Assembly: GCA_964505215.1 (NCBI GenBank)
Contig: CAZDGU010000002.1
Span: 124,001-188,000 of the forward strand
Direction of reading: 5' to 3'
Length of the DNA stretch: 64,000 nucleotides
Origin: Gracilimonas sp964505215
GTDB lineage: Bacteria; Bacteroidota; Rhodothermia; Balneolales; Balneolaceae
Shown here: one piece after another, positions 35,416 through 43,477 of the stretch
Position numbering within the stretch: the first letter of the stretch is position 1
How the letters are laid out: every line of letters starts with the position of its first letter
Program-made: the position numbers and the translations under genes
The notes under the pieces: model-generated
Told to the model about the DNA's origin: nothing
Seen by the model: the letters and a program-made list of their open reading frames with translations, nothing else
Database searches by the model: none

Positions 35416-36675
35416 ATGCTGCACTCTTTTATTCCTGTAGATTCTTCTTCTCATTTTTCTATCCAAAATCTTCCCTACGGCGCGTATAAATCAGAATCCG
35501 GAGCGGTTTGCCTGTGTTCTGCCATTGGCAATTATATTATTGATTTGTTTGTGCTGGATGAAGAAGATTTATTTGACGGGCCGCTTTTAAGCCATGAGTT
35601 TGCATTTCAACACGATACGCTGAATCACTTTATGAGCCTCGGCCGGCCGGCTTGGCGAGAAGCGCGGGAAACGCTTCAGCATTTATTAGCCCACGATACC
35701 GAAACGCTGAGAGATAACCCGGAGCTAAGAGCAAGAGTTTTTAAACCCATGGACGAAGTGGAATTGGTGATGCCGGTGCAGATTGGCGATTACACCGATT
35801 TTTACTCCTCCGAGCAGCACGCAAAAAATGTAGGCTGTTTATTTCGTGATCCTGAAAATGCGCTGATGCCAAACTGGAAACATCTGCCGGTTGGTTATCA
35901 CGGACGCGCAAGCTCTATTGTTTTAAGCGGAACGGATGTCCGCCGCCCAAAAGGACAAATTCTCCCAAACAACAAAACCACCCCAGTTTTCTCTGAAAGC
36001 CAAAAGCTGGATTTTGAACTGGAAGTTGGGTTTTTAACCGGCCCTGGAAATGATTTAGGAACTCCGATTTCGGTTGATGAAGCTGAAAATCATATTTTTG
36101 GTTTGGTATTAGTGAACGACTGGAGCGCTCGTGATATTCAAAAATGGGAATATCAGCCGCTGGGTCCATTTCTTGCAAAAAGCTGGGCTACTTCTATTTC
36201 TCCATGGATTGTTACTTTAGACGCATTAGCGCCGTTCCGAACCAAAGCTCCCGAACAAAATCCTAAACCACTTGGGTATCTACAATCTTCGGACAGGACA
36301 ACCTTTGATATTCAATTAGAAGTATTGCTGCAAACGGAAGCTCAGCAAGAGCCTCACAACATTTGCCGGACGAATTACAAGGAGCTGTACTGGACCATGA
36401 CCCAGCAGCTGGCTCATCAAACGGTAGCGGGCTGCAACGTACAGCCGGGCGACTTATACGCATCAGGAACCATCAGCGGTTCGGATGAGCGTTCTTATGG
36501 CAGCATGCTGGAGCTCACCCAAAATGGAACAAAACCACTTCACCTTCCTTCCGGCGAAAACCGCACTTTTCTGGAAGATGGAGATCAGATAACCCTGTCC
36601 GGTTTTGCTCAAGGCGAAGGCTTTAGAGTAGGCTTTGGAGAGCTTAAAAATCGGATTTTACCGGCACGTTCCTGA
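35416..36675 (+). CDS. Fumarylacetoacetase
   Basis: A 419-residue enzyme that splits fumarylacetoacetate to fumarate and acetoacetate in the last step of tyrosine breakdown. The ATG at 35416 gives the expected length and N-terminus (MLHSFIPVDSSSHFSIQNLPYG); the frame is open from 35353 but the extra residues are non-homologous. Signatures are DFYSSEQHAKNVG, PVGYHGRASSI with the catalytic His, LDFELEVGFLTG, VLVNDWSARDIQKWEYQPLGPFLAKSW-type metal site and NLCDLY-equivalent CNVQPGDLYASGTISG. No other homogentisate-pathway gene is adjacent. Confidence 0.96.
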   Translation: MLHSFIPVDSSSHFSIQNLPYGAYKSESGAVCLCSAIGNYIIDLFVLDEEDLFDGPLLSHEFAFQHDTLNHFMSLGRPAWREARETLQHLLAHDTETLRDNPELRARVFKPMDEVELVMPVQIGDYTDFYSSEQHAKNVGCLFRDPENALMPNWKHLPVGYHGRASSIVLSGTDVRRPKGQILPNNKTTPVFSESQKLDFELEVGFLTGPGNDLGTPISVDEAENHIFGLVLVNDWSARDIQKWEYQPLGPFLAKSWATSISPWIVTLDALAPFRTKAPEQNPKPLGYLQSSDRTTFDIQLEVLLQTEAQQEPHNICRTNYKELYWTMTQQLAHQTVAGCNVQPGDLYASGTISGSDERSYGSMLELTQNGTKPLHLPSGENRTFLEDGDQITLSGFAQGEGFRVGFGELKNRILPARS

Positions 36676-36800
36676 ATCTGCCAATAAGATAGATCGTGTG
36701 AATTTTATGGGGATTTAATTATATATCCGGCCGGTTTAAAGGTAGTGGAAGTAAGTATGCAAGCCTTTAAAAGTATGAGTACACAAGGTTCTCTCTTTTT

Positions 36801-36816
36801 TGTCATTTCGAGCGAA
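36801..36816 (+). repeat. Half copy of TGTCATTTCGA repeat
   Basis: TGTCATTTCGAGCGAA matches the reverse-complement start of the 58-bp repeat at 37028-37085 in its first 11 bases. Confidence 0.5.
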
Positions 36817-36926
36817 GTTTTGCAATCCCGAGAAACGGGAGAGCAAATGTAGCCGAGAAATGCCAAAGGGTTGTGGTAGTTTTGTGTGATGTAATTATAA
36901 CACGCTGCCTCAGCTCCTGCCCGTTT

Positions 36927-36942
36927 TGTCATCTCGAACGTA
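36927..36942 (+). repeat. Half copy of TGTCAT(T/C)TCGA repeat
   Basis: TGTCATCTCGAACGTA, same orientation as 36801-36816 and opposite to the 37028 copy, followed by a GAGAGAG stretch like that of the full repeat. Confidence 0.45.
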
Positions 36943-37027
36943 ATGAGAGAGTGCATACGAACGAATGAAGCTGAGAGATCTATCCAAGCTTGCTAATGAG
37001 ACACCGTCCTATTCGACCCTCAAAAGA

Positions 37028-37085
37028 TTTCTCCACTTCGTTCACTCACCCTGTCGGGGTTCGCTCTCTCCGGTCGAAATGACAA
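37028..37085. repeat. 58-bp dispersed intergenic repeat, copy 2
   Basis: Matches 19119-19176 at 52 of 58 positions. Begins TTTCTCCACTTCGTTC and ends CTCTCTCCGGTCGAAATGACAA. Confidence 0.75.
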
Positions 37086-37299
37086 TGCCGTTAGGAGACC
37101 AGAATCTCCAAAAACCATTACAGACACTACATTTTTTCTGTTTAGATTAGAGAAATTATTTGCTTTGTTCCAACAAAATGAGGTGGATAGAAAAGGATCC
37201 TCTCTTCCGGTGAAAAATCTGCCGGACTTTCAACCCAAACAGCTTATAAAAGCGACGATAGCCTGAAACCGGGCAAGTCTGGAAAAATTATTATTGATG

Positions 37300-39111
37300 C
37301 TACTTTATGAGCGTCATCTTTTTGGTGAAGACGGCTTCATCAATCCTGAGGCGATAAAAGTACACGCCGGAGCTGAGTCCGCGCGCATTGAACAGGATAG
37401 AATACGCCCCCAGCGGATAGTTTTTACTGGTAAGCGTGCGCACTTTTCTGCCGGTGAGGTCAAAAACTTCCAGCTCAACAAAAGAAGTGCGCGGCAGCTC
37501 AAAATCTATGCGCGTTTGCGGGTTGAAGGGATTTGGGTAGTTTTGATAAACCTTCACAGATTTCGGCAAATTCACATATTCCGGATCCCGAATGGTAATG
37601 GCATTGCCCGTTTTCCCCATCGACAGCTTTAGCTTACGGGAGGAGCGGCTGCTTCCAAAATTGGCAACCACAATGCCCAGCTTATCCACATCTTGCCAAA
37701 GAATTTCCGTTGGCAAATATACCTGACTCTTTCCCTCGCCGGTTGCTATTTTCTCCTTCATGGTATCATCTTTCATATAAAAAAGTAATCCAATACCTAC
37801 CTGACTGCTATCAAAGTCGATGGAAAAATCTGCAAAACCTTCATCAAAAGCAGAAGGTTTAATTTCGATATATCGCGCGGCTAAAGTGGAAATATTACTG
37901 AGAGAAATGCCTTCGGTGGGAACCTGCGTGAGTTCTTTATCCAAATTAGCATTGGGGTAATTCAGCTTTTCTTCAAAGCCGTAATGCCCGCTTCCCGAAC
38001 GCGCCCCGGATGCAAAATGCCAAAGATGATTTCGCACAAAACTGCTTTCAAAATCAGCATTTCGGTTTGGTAAAAGCTGCCGTAAGGCATCGTCAATACT
38101 TAAAAAGTTGTCAGCTTCTATCAGCTCCCATACTTCCCGCCAAAGGTCATTTCCGTAGAGTTCGGAATAGAAAATCATCCAGCTTACGTGATTATAAGCA
38201 CCGGGCGTACTTTTTTCGGGTGCATAAAAAATAGAGCCAAAAGCCGGACTGCTTGAATACAACCCATTTTTAATATAATTATAGTGGTCATTGGCATCAT
38301 CAAACACGACTTCTTCCATGAGCGTGGCGTCCATTTCTGACCAGTTCAGCCCGCCTGAGGGACCTTTCCATTCATTTTGCGCATACTGAATGGCGTGCTT
38401 AAACTCGTGAGCAACCGTAGCATACACAGCTCCCGTTTGCGAGCCATCGGGATGCGTATTAGCAGGAAAGCCGTCAAAATCATTTTCCAGCACAATATAC
38501 GTGTCCGCCCCGGCAGCCTGCGTGGTTCTTGTTTCGCCATAGTATGTAATATCTATCAGCTCAATACGGTAGCGGTAGCCGGGCGGAATGGGATCTTTAA
38601 AGCCCAAATTCACAACTTGATGACGGTAGGAAGAGTCGGCCGCAAAGGCCACTAATTCTACATAATCGGGCACGCCGCTGTTGGAGTTATCAACAATGGA
38701 AACCGAATCGGGGCCGGAAGTTTCGTACACAATTTCAAACTTTCCGGATGCGGAGGTATGAGTTAGCGATGCTCTTCTTTTTTGCTTGCTTTGGGGTGAT
38801 GCTACAAGCTGCTCAATCTTTGATACAGTTTCAGGAGCCAGCTTTTCCCGATTGTTTTCAAAAAAGATATGCGCCGGAGTAGCACACTTATGAATGATGT
38901 TTTCCGAGTTATACAGCAGTTTGTACTGCTTTAAAGCGGCAGCATCGGCATCAATTTCACCCCGGACATAGGATTGCTGAATTTCATAAACAGGCGTTAA
39001 CGGCATTAATTGCTTCTGCTGTACCTGTGCAAAAAGCTGCAAGGGCAATAAAAGAGCAAACAAAGCCGACAACAACTTGACCTTTTTTATTTGAGTCCGG
39101 TACTTATGCAT
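37300..39111 (-). CDS. Secreted putative zinc protease (HExxH) with C-terminal T9SS-type sorting domain
   Basis: A 603-residue exported protein. The ATG at 39111 gives a signal peptide (about 12-29, LFAQ). A propeptide-like region is followed by a catalytic-looking segment with ATVAHEFKHAIQYA (H235, E236, H239), and Glu266/Glu267 (TLMEEVVFDD) about 27 residues later could be the third ligand, a gluzincin-like layout similar to the MXAN_6640 group of putative metalloproteases. The last ~80 residues begin YQNYPNPFNPQT and end KMTLIK, the same sorting domain as in the 5.8-8.5 kb peptidase. It is divergent from trhO. Protease activity is not proven by the motif alone. Confidence 0.88.
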   Translation of the reverse strand: MHKYRTQIKKVKLLSALFALLLPLQLFAQVQQKQLMPLTPVYEIQQSYVRGEIDADAAALKQYKLLYNSENIIHKCATPAHIFFENNREKLAPETVSKIEQLVASPQSKQKRRASLTHTSASGKFEIVYETSGPDSVSIVDNSNSGVPDYVELVAFAADSSYRHQVVNLGFKDPIPPGYRYRIELIDITYYGETRTTQAAGADTYIVLENDFDGFPANTHPDGSQTGAVYATVAHEFKHAIQYAQNEWKGPSGGLNWSEMDATLMEEVVFDDANDHYNYIKNGLYSSSPAFGSIFYAPEKSTPGAYNHVSWMIFYSELYGNDLWREVWELIEADNFLSIDDALRQLLPNRNADFESSFVRNHLWHFASGARSGSGHYGFEEKLNYPNANLDKELTQVPTEGISLSNISTLAARYIEIKPSAFDEGFADFSIDFDSSQVGIGLLFYMKDDTMKEKIATGEGKSQVYLPTEILWQDVDKLGIVVANFGSSRSSRKLKLSMGKTGNAITIRDPEYVNLPKSVKVYQNYPNPFNPQTRIDFELPRTSFVELEVFDLTGRKVRTLTSKNYPLGAYSILFNARGLSSGVYFYRLRIDEAVFTKKMTLIK

Positions 39112-39126
39112 TATTTGGATTTTGCT

Positions 39127-39137
39127 TAACTTTAGGG
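39127..39137 (+). promoter_or_regulatory. Candidate promoter box TAACTTTAGGG, trhO
   Basis: Matches the TAnCTTTA box; starting transcription about 7 nt after it gives a leader near 40 nt to the ATG at 39186. Confidence 0.4.
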
Positions 39138-39185
39138 TCCTGTAAAATGAACACTGTACTACAGTTCCCACAATTTAAGAGAAAC

Positions 39186-40142
39186 ATGTATCAAGTAATA
39201 CTTTATTATAATTTTGAGCCGATTGAACATCCGGAAGAATTTGCTAAAACGCATAAAGCATTTTGCAAAGAAATTGGATTGAAAGGCCGTATTTATATTT
39301 CGGATGAAGGAATTAACGGAACGGCCGGCGGTACAAAGCAGCAGATTGAGGAATACAAAAATTACTTGTGGTCGCTGCCCGGCTTTGGTGATACCGAATT
39401 TAAAGAAGACGAGAGCGAATATATTCCCTTTGCCAAGTTAATTTGCAAAACCCGTGACGAAATTGTGGCACTGCATCAGGAAGATGTGGACCCTGCAAAT
39501 GGAGGAGCTTATCTGGAGCCCGCTGAATGGCGCAGGGTGATGGAAGAAGAGGATTATGTGATGATTGATGTTCGCAATAACTACGAATCTAAAATCGGCC
39601 ATTTTGAAGGAGCCATTCAACCCGACGTAAAGAATTTTTATGACTTCCCGCAATGGGTTGAAGAAGCCGGCATTCCCAAAGATAAAAAAGTACTGATGTA
39701 TTGCACCGGCGGCATCCGCTGCGAGAAGTTTTCGGTGGTGATGAAAGAAGCCGGATGGGAAGATGTAAACCAGCTGCATGGTGGTATTTTGCGCTACGCC
39801 AAAGAGGAAAATGGAAAACACTTTAAAGGCAAATGCTTTGTGTTTGACGACCGGCTGGTAGTACCCGTAAATCCCAACGATTTAGAACCCATTGCAAACT
39901 GCGAAATTACCGGAAAACCGGCCGACACCTACATAAATTGCGCCAATATGGAATGCAATAAACTGTTTGTGTGCTCAGAAGAAGGAGCTCGAAAAATGGA
40001 GGGCTGCTGCAGCGAAGAGTGCAAACAAAGTGAATACAAGCGCCCCTTTGACCCCGAAAATGCTTTCCGTCCGTTTAGAAAATGGTACAATTATTTTGGA
40101 GATGATTTTAAGGAAAGAGAGCTGAGCACTGCTTCAAAGTAG
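39186..40142 (+). CDS. trhO: tRNA uridine(34) hydroxylase, rhodanese-domain protein
   Basis: A 318-residue YceA/TrhO protein that makes 5-hydroxyuridine at the tRNA wobble position. N-terminal acylphosphatase-like domain (MYQVILYYNFEPIEHPEEF, YISDEGINGTAGG), then a rhodanese domain with catalytic Cys173 in MYCTGGIRCEK. The C-terminus is Cys-rich (CANMECNKLFVC, then EGCCSEEC), as in family members, and may bind zinc. The ATG at 39186 (preceded by AGAGA) is preferred to 39147, whose extra 13 residues are non-homologous. An RluA-family gene follows after 1 bp, giving an RNA-modification pair. Confidence 0.94.
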   Translation: MYQVILYYNFEPIEHPEEFAKTHKAFCKEIGLKGRIYISDEGINGTAGGTKQQIEEYKNYLWSLPGFGDTEFKEDESEYIPFAKLICKTRDEIVALHQEDVDPANGGAYLEPAEWRRVMEEEDYVMIDVRNNYESKIGHFEGAIQPDVKNFYDFPQWVEEAGIPKDKKVLMYCTGGIRCEKFSVVMKEAGWEDVNQLHGGILRYAKEENGKHFKGKCFVFDDRLVVPVNPNDLEPIANCEITGKPADTYINCANMECNKLFVCSEEGARKMEGCCSEECKQSEYKRPFDPENAFRPFRKWYNYFGDDFKERELSTASK

Positions 40143-40143
40143 G

Positions 40144-41061
40144 ATGGTTTTGGACAAGAAAGCGGCTTATTGTCCGGTTCGTATTGTTGAACCTTATTCA
40201 AGTACCTATCGGTTTAGGGTTAAAGCTGATTTTGCCGGCAAAAAGCTGTTAAAGATGATGTCGGTGCGCTTTCCTTTTCATAAACCTTCGGTTTGGGAAG
40301 ATAGAATCAGCTCAGGCTTTGTAGGCATTAACGGAAAATCGGTTCACCCCGAACAAACGGTTAGCCTGCACGACGAGGTATTTCATCACAACCCAAAAGT
40401 GATAGAGCCTTCCGTTCCGGACAGCGTAGAAATATTGCACATTTCCGATGATTATGTGCTGGTTTTTAAGCCGGCCCCCATGCCCATGCATCCCGGCGGG
40501 CGGTATAATAAAAACGCACTTTCAGAAATTTTAAAGCAGCAGGGTTTTGAGGATCTCCGCATTGTACACCGGCTGGATGCTGTAACCTCCGGCGTTGTAC
40601 TTTTTGCCCGCAACAAAACATTTGCGCGGAACGCCATGCTTTGCTTCAGCAAAAGCAAAGTGAAGAAAACCTATTATGCCCGAGTTTCGGGCAGCCCAAC
40701 CGAAGATGCTATTACCATTGATGCGCCCATCCGCAGAAAAACCGGCTTTGTATTTGAAAGTAAGTTGGGCCTAACGCATGCCAAAGAAGCCATCACCCAT
40801 TTTGAAGTTTTGCAGCGGGGTGATGAAGCGTCCATCATAAAATGTGAACCTAAAACCGGACGGACCCATCAAATACGGCTTCATTTGCAGCAGTGGGGGT
40901 TTCCCATTATTGACGATCCCGTATATGGGCGAAACGGAGACAGCAGCAGCAAAAAAGTTCAAAAAACAGGCATCAGCTTACTCAACGCCGGGCTGGAGAT
41001 TCCTGAACTAAACGTTAGCTGGAAGATGGATATGCCAAGCCATTGGCTGTTGCATAAATAG
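40144..41061 (+). CDS. RluA-family RNA pseudouridine synthase
   Basis: A 305-residue enzyme that isomerises uridine in rRNA or tRNA. An S4-like N-terminal region (about 45-85, RISSGFVGINGKSVHPEQTV) precedes the catalytic domain with Asp145 in RIVHRLDAVTSGVVLFARN. The second and third motifs are KKTYYARVSG and CEPKTGRTHQIRLHLQQWGFPI. Its start is 1 bp after the trhO stop, so translation is probably coupled. The target site (RluA, RluC, RluD or TruC type) cannot be told. Confidence 0.94.
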   Translation: MVLDKKAAYCPVRIVEPYSSTYRFRVKADFAGKKLLKMMSVRFPFHKPSVWEDRISSGFVGINGKSVHPEQTVSLHDEVFHHNPKVIEPSVPDSVEILHISDDYVLVFKPAPMPMHPGGRYNKNALSEILKQQGFEDLRIVHRLDAVTSGVVLFARNKTFARNAMLCFSKSKVKKTYYARVSGSPTEDAITIDAPIRRKTGFVFESKLGLTHAKEAITHFEVLQRGDEASIIKCEPKTGRTHQIRLHLQQWGFPIIDDPVYGRNGDSSSKKVQKTGISLLNAGLEIPELNVSWKMDMPSHWLLHK

Positions 41062-41119
41062 TAAGTTATACTCCTGTCGCAAGTATCCGCTTGTGCCAAT
41101 TCTCAATAAGCAAATAGCT

Positions 41120-43330
41120 ATGTGGTATAAATTTAAACGTGTGGTTTTCGTGATTTCTCTGGTAGCCCTCTGCATCCCACAAGATGCAACCGGGCAAGAT
41201 GAGGACAAGCTTCAACCGGAAGAAATAAAGATTGGGTTAGCGCTAAGCGGCGGTGGCGCAAAGGGATTTGCCCACATTGGAGTATTAAAAGTGCTTGAAG
41301 AAGCAGGCATAAGGGTTGATGTAGTTACAGGAACCAGCATGGGCGCAGTGGTTGGCGGATTGTACGCAATCGGCTATAGCATTGAAGAATTAGAAGAAAT
41401 TGCCCTGAATACGGACTGGAATGAGTTATTCAGCGAAACACGGCCCAGAAAATATCGATCTATTTTTCAGGATCAATCTAATGAGCGCTTTATTTTTACC
41501 GTCCCTTACGAGCCCGGCAGGGTAAGTTTACCCCGCGGACTTATTGCCGGCCAAAAGATTTCCATGCTGCTCACCGAGCTGACTCTGTCTTATCATGGAG
41601 TCTCAGACTTTAGGGAGCTTCCCATTCCATTTGCCGGTGTAGTTACCAACCTGGAAACCGGCGAGGGTGTTCATGTCACCAAAGGATATCTTCCCGAAAT
41701 TATACGGGCCAGTACTGCCATTCCTACCGTTTTTAAACCCGTTGTTATAGGTGATTCGCTTTATATTGACGGTGGGGTGATCCGGAACATCCCTGCCACA
41801 GATGCACGTAAACTGGGCGCTAATTTTGTTATTTCATCCGATGTAAGCGGAGAGATTCGTCCTGCCGACAGCCTGCGGACTTTTATTGATATCATGGGGC
41901 AGTCAATCGGTTTCAGTCGCGAAAAATCAAATATCATTGAAAGAGAAGCATCAGACATACTGATTAGCCCAAACATAAAAGAATACTCGACATTTGATTT
42001 TAATAAAGCTGAGGAAATTATAGCAGAAGGTGAAAAAGCGGCAAGAGCTGCTCTTCCACAACTCAAAGAGCTACAAAAGAAACAGCCTGAAGCAGAACAA
42101 AAAGAGGTTAAAAAAATTCCGGATCAGATTTTTATCAGTAAAATTAACATTGAAGGCGCTAATGAATCTTTAAGAAGCAGCCTCCGGAGCTCTCTTACTA
42201 TTCAGGAAGGGCAGATTGTACAGGTCAGTGAAATTTCTAACCAAATGCAGCTCATGTATTCATCGGGTCATATCAGTGATCTTAATTATCAAATTTTAGT
42301 TGATCCTGATACCGATGGCTTTATACTGAACATTCATATAACTGCAGCCAATTATAACACGCTTGGGTTTGGTGCCCGTTACGACAGCCGGTACAAAGCC
42401 TCACTGCTTTTTAGCAGTACGTTTAATAAGATTTTAAGTGAAGGAGATGCCCTGATTGCTGAACTTCGCCTTGGTGAGCAATTAGAGGCAACGGCAAATT
42501 ATGTTATTCCCTATACGTTATACCCCGAATCGGGATTGAATTTTAAACTGGAAGGTTATCGCATACCCATAGATATTTTTAGCGGCAATTCGATCATCTC
42601 CTCAGTAAATATTGAGTCGTTTTCATTTAATATGAAAACATGGATCAGAGCCTTTCGGAATGCTTCGCTTGCTGTAGGAGCCAAAGCTGAAATTTATAAC
42701 ATTGACCAAGCTGTTGGCGAGACTTTACTCTTTACCAACGTGGATAGAATACTGACTGCTCAGGGTGCGCTGCACCTCAACTCTTACAATCAAACATATT
42801 ATCCAACTTCAGGAAATAAGCTTTTCATCCAAACTGAATTTTCGAATAGATATTGGGGAAGTGGTATTACGTTTTTTCAGCATATTTTTAACTGGGAATC
42901 GCGCATACCACTGCACGATAAGTTTACTTTCATGAGCAGAATTACAGCCGGGGGAACCTTCGCTGAAAACTCTAATCTTCCGCTCCATTATCAATTTTAC
43001 AGCGGCGGTGCATTTGCTAATTATATGAGGCCGGGGCACCAATATCCTTTAATGGGTTATAAAACACAGGAGTTAAGGGGTGATAATCTAAAAGCTCTGG
43101 AGGCAGGCATTCAGTTTCAGTTCAGGCACAATGGCTTTATGCAGCTCCGCTGGAATGCCGCTGATGTTCGGGACAAATGGACGTGGGATATTCCATTTAC
43201 TGAATTTAATCACGGCTTTGGGCTGTCGGCAGGCTTGATTACTCTGATTGGCCCGGTAGAACTGACGCTTATGACCCAAGACGGCAACGGCCCTTACTCT
43301 CTGAAACTAAACGTAGGGCATCATTTTTGA
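41120..43330 (+). CDS. Patatin phospholipase fused to POTRA and BamA-like outer-membrane barrel (type Vd-like)
   Basis: A 736-residue protein. The ATG at 41120 yields a signal peptide (about 1-25). The patatin domain (36-330) has oxyanion loop GGGAKG (44-49), nucleophile Ser73 in GTSMG and Asp217 in YIDGGV, the Ser-Asp dyad. A POTRA-like segment follows (about 348-430, IFISKINIEGANESL). The rest is beta-strand rich and ends in F (LKLNVGHHF), the C-terminal signature of outer-membrane barrels. The order matches PlpD-like type Vd autotransporters, so the lipase would sit at or across the outer membrane. Confidence 0.93.
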   Translation: MWYKFKRVVFVISLVALCIPQDATGQDEDKLQPEEIKIGLALSGGGAKGFAHIGVLKVLEEAGIRVDVVTGTSMGAVVGGLYAIGYSIEELEEIALNTDWNELFSETRPRKYRSIFQDQSNERFIFTVPYEPGRVSLPRGLIAGQKISMLLTELTLSYHGVSDFRELPIPFAGVVTNLETGEGVHVTKGYLPEIIRASTAIPTVFKPVVIGDSLYIDGGVIRNIPATDARKLGANFVISSDVSGEIRPADSLRTFIDIMGQSIGFSREKSNIIEREASDILISPNIKEYSTFDFNKAEEIIAEGEKAARAALPQLKELQKKQPEAEQKEVKKIPDQIFISKINIEGANESLRSSLRSSLTIQEGQIVQVSEISNQMQLMYSSGHISDLNYQILVDPDTDGFILNIHITAANYNTLGFGARYDSRYKASLLFSSTFNKILSEGDALIAELRLGEQLEATANYVIPYTLYPESGLNFKLEGYRIPIDIFSGNSIISSVNIESFSFNMKTWIRAFRNASLAVGAKAEIYNIDQAVGETLLFTNVDRILTAQGALHLNSYNQTYYPTSGNKLFIQTEFSNRYWGSGITFFQHIFNWESRIPLHDKFTFMSRITAGGTFAENSNLPLHYQFYSGGAFANYMRPGHQYPLMGYKTQELRGDNLKALEAGIQFQFRHNGFMQLRWNAADVRDKWTWDIPFTEFNHGFGLSAGLITLIGPVELTLMTQDGNGPYSLKLNVGHHF

Positions 43331-43378
43331 TTGAACTCACAGTTTTTACAGCTTCGGAAACTTTAGCCTAATCAGAAA

Positions 43379-43477
43379 TCACGAGTCATTTTCATACTCT
43401 AAAATATCGCCGGGCTGGCAGTTCAATACTTCAGAAATAGCCTCGAGCGTTGAGTAGTCAGCTAAGCCGAGTTTTCT
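43379..43477 (-). pseudogene. Remnant of a XRE-family (HTH_26) transcriptional regulator
   Basis: A 32-codon open stretch ending in TGA at 43379-43381 reads LADYSTLEAISEVLNCQPGD then ILEYENDS, the last helices and tail of small Cro/C1-type regulators of the HTH_26 group. The N-terminal half is gone: the fragment begins abruptly 1 nt after the stop of the propeller lipoprotein gene. No start codon is available, so it is a decayed leftover. Confidence 0.7.

Larger units (their letters stand above)
36676..37299. other. Repeat-rich 624-bp intergenic region
   Basis: Lies between the convergent fumarylacetoacetase and T9SS-protein genes. It holds two direct half-copies (36801-36816, 36927-36942) and one inverted full copy (37028-37085) of the TGTCAT(T/C)TCGA repeat, plus a small hairpin TCCCG-AGAAA-CGGGA at 36826-36840. 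The open frames at 36705-36956 and 36965-37150 consist largely of these repeats and are not taken as genes. No terminator with a T tract was seen. Confidence 0.7.

Noticed and set aside
36705..37150. Open frames on both strands in the repeat spacer
   Set aside because: They consist mainly of the TGTCAT-TTCGA repeat family and give no protein-like composition.
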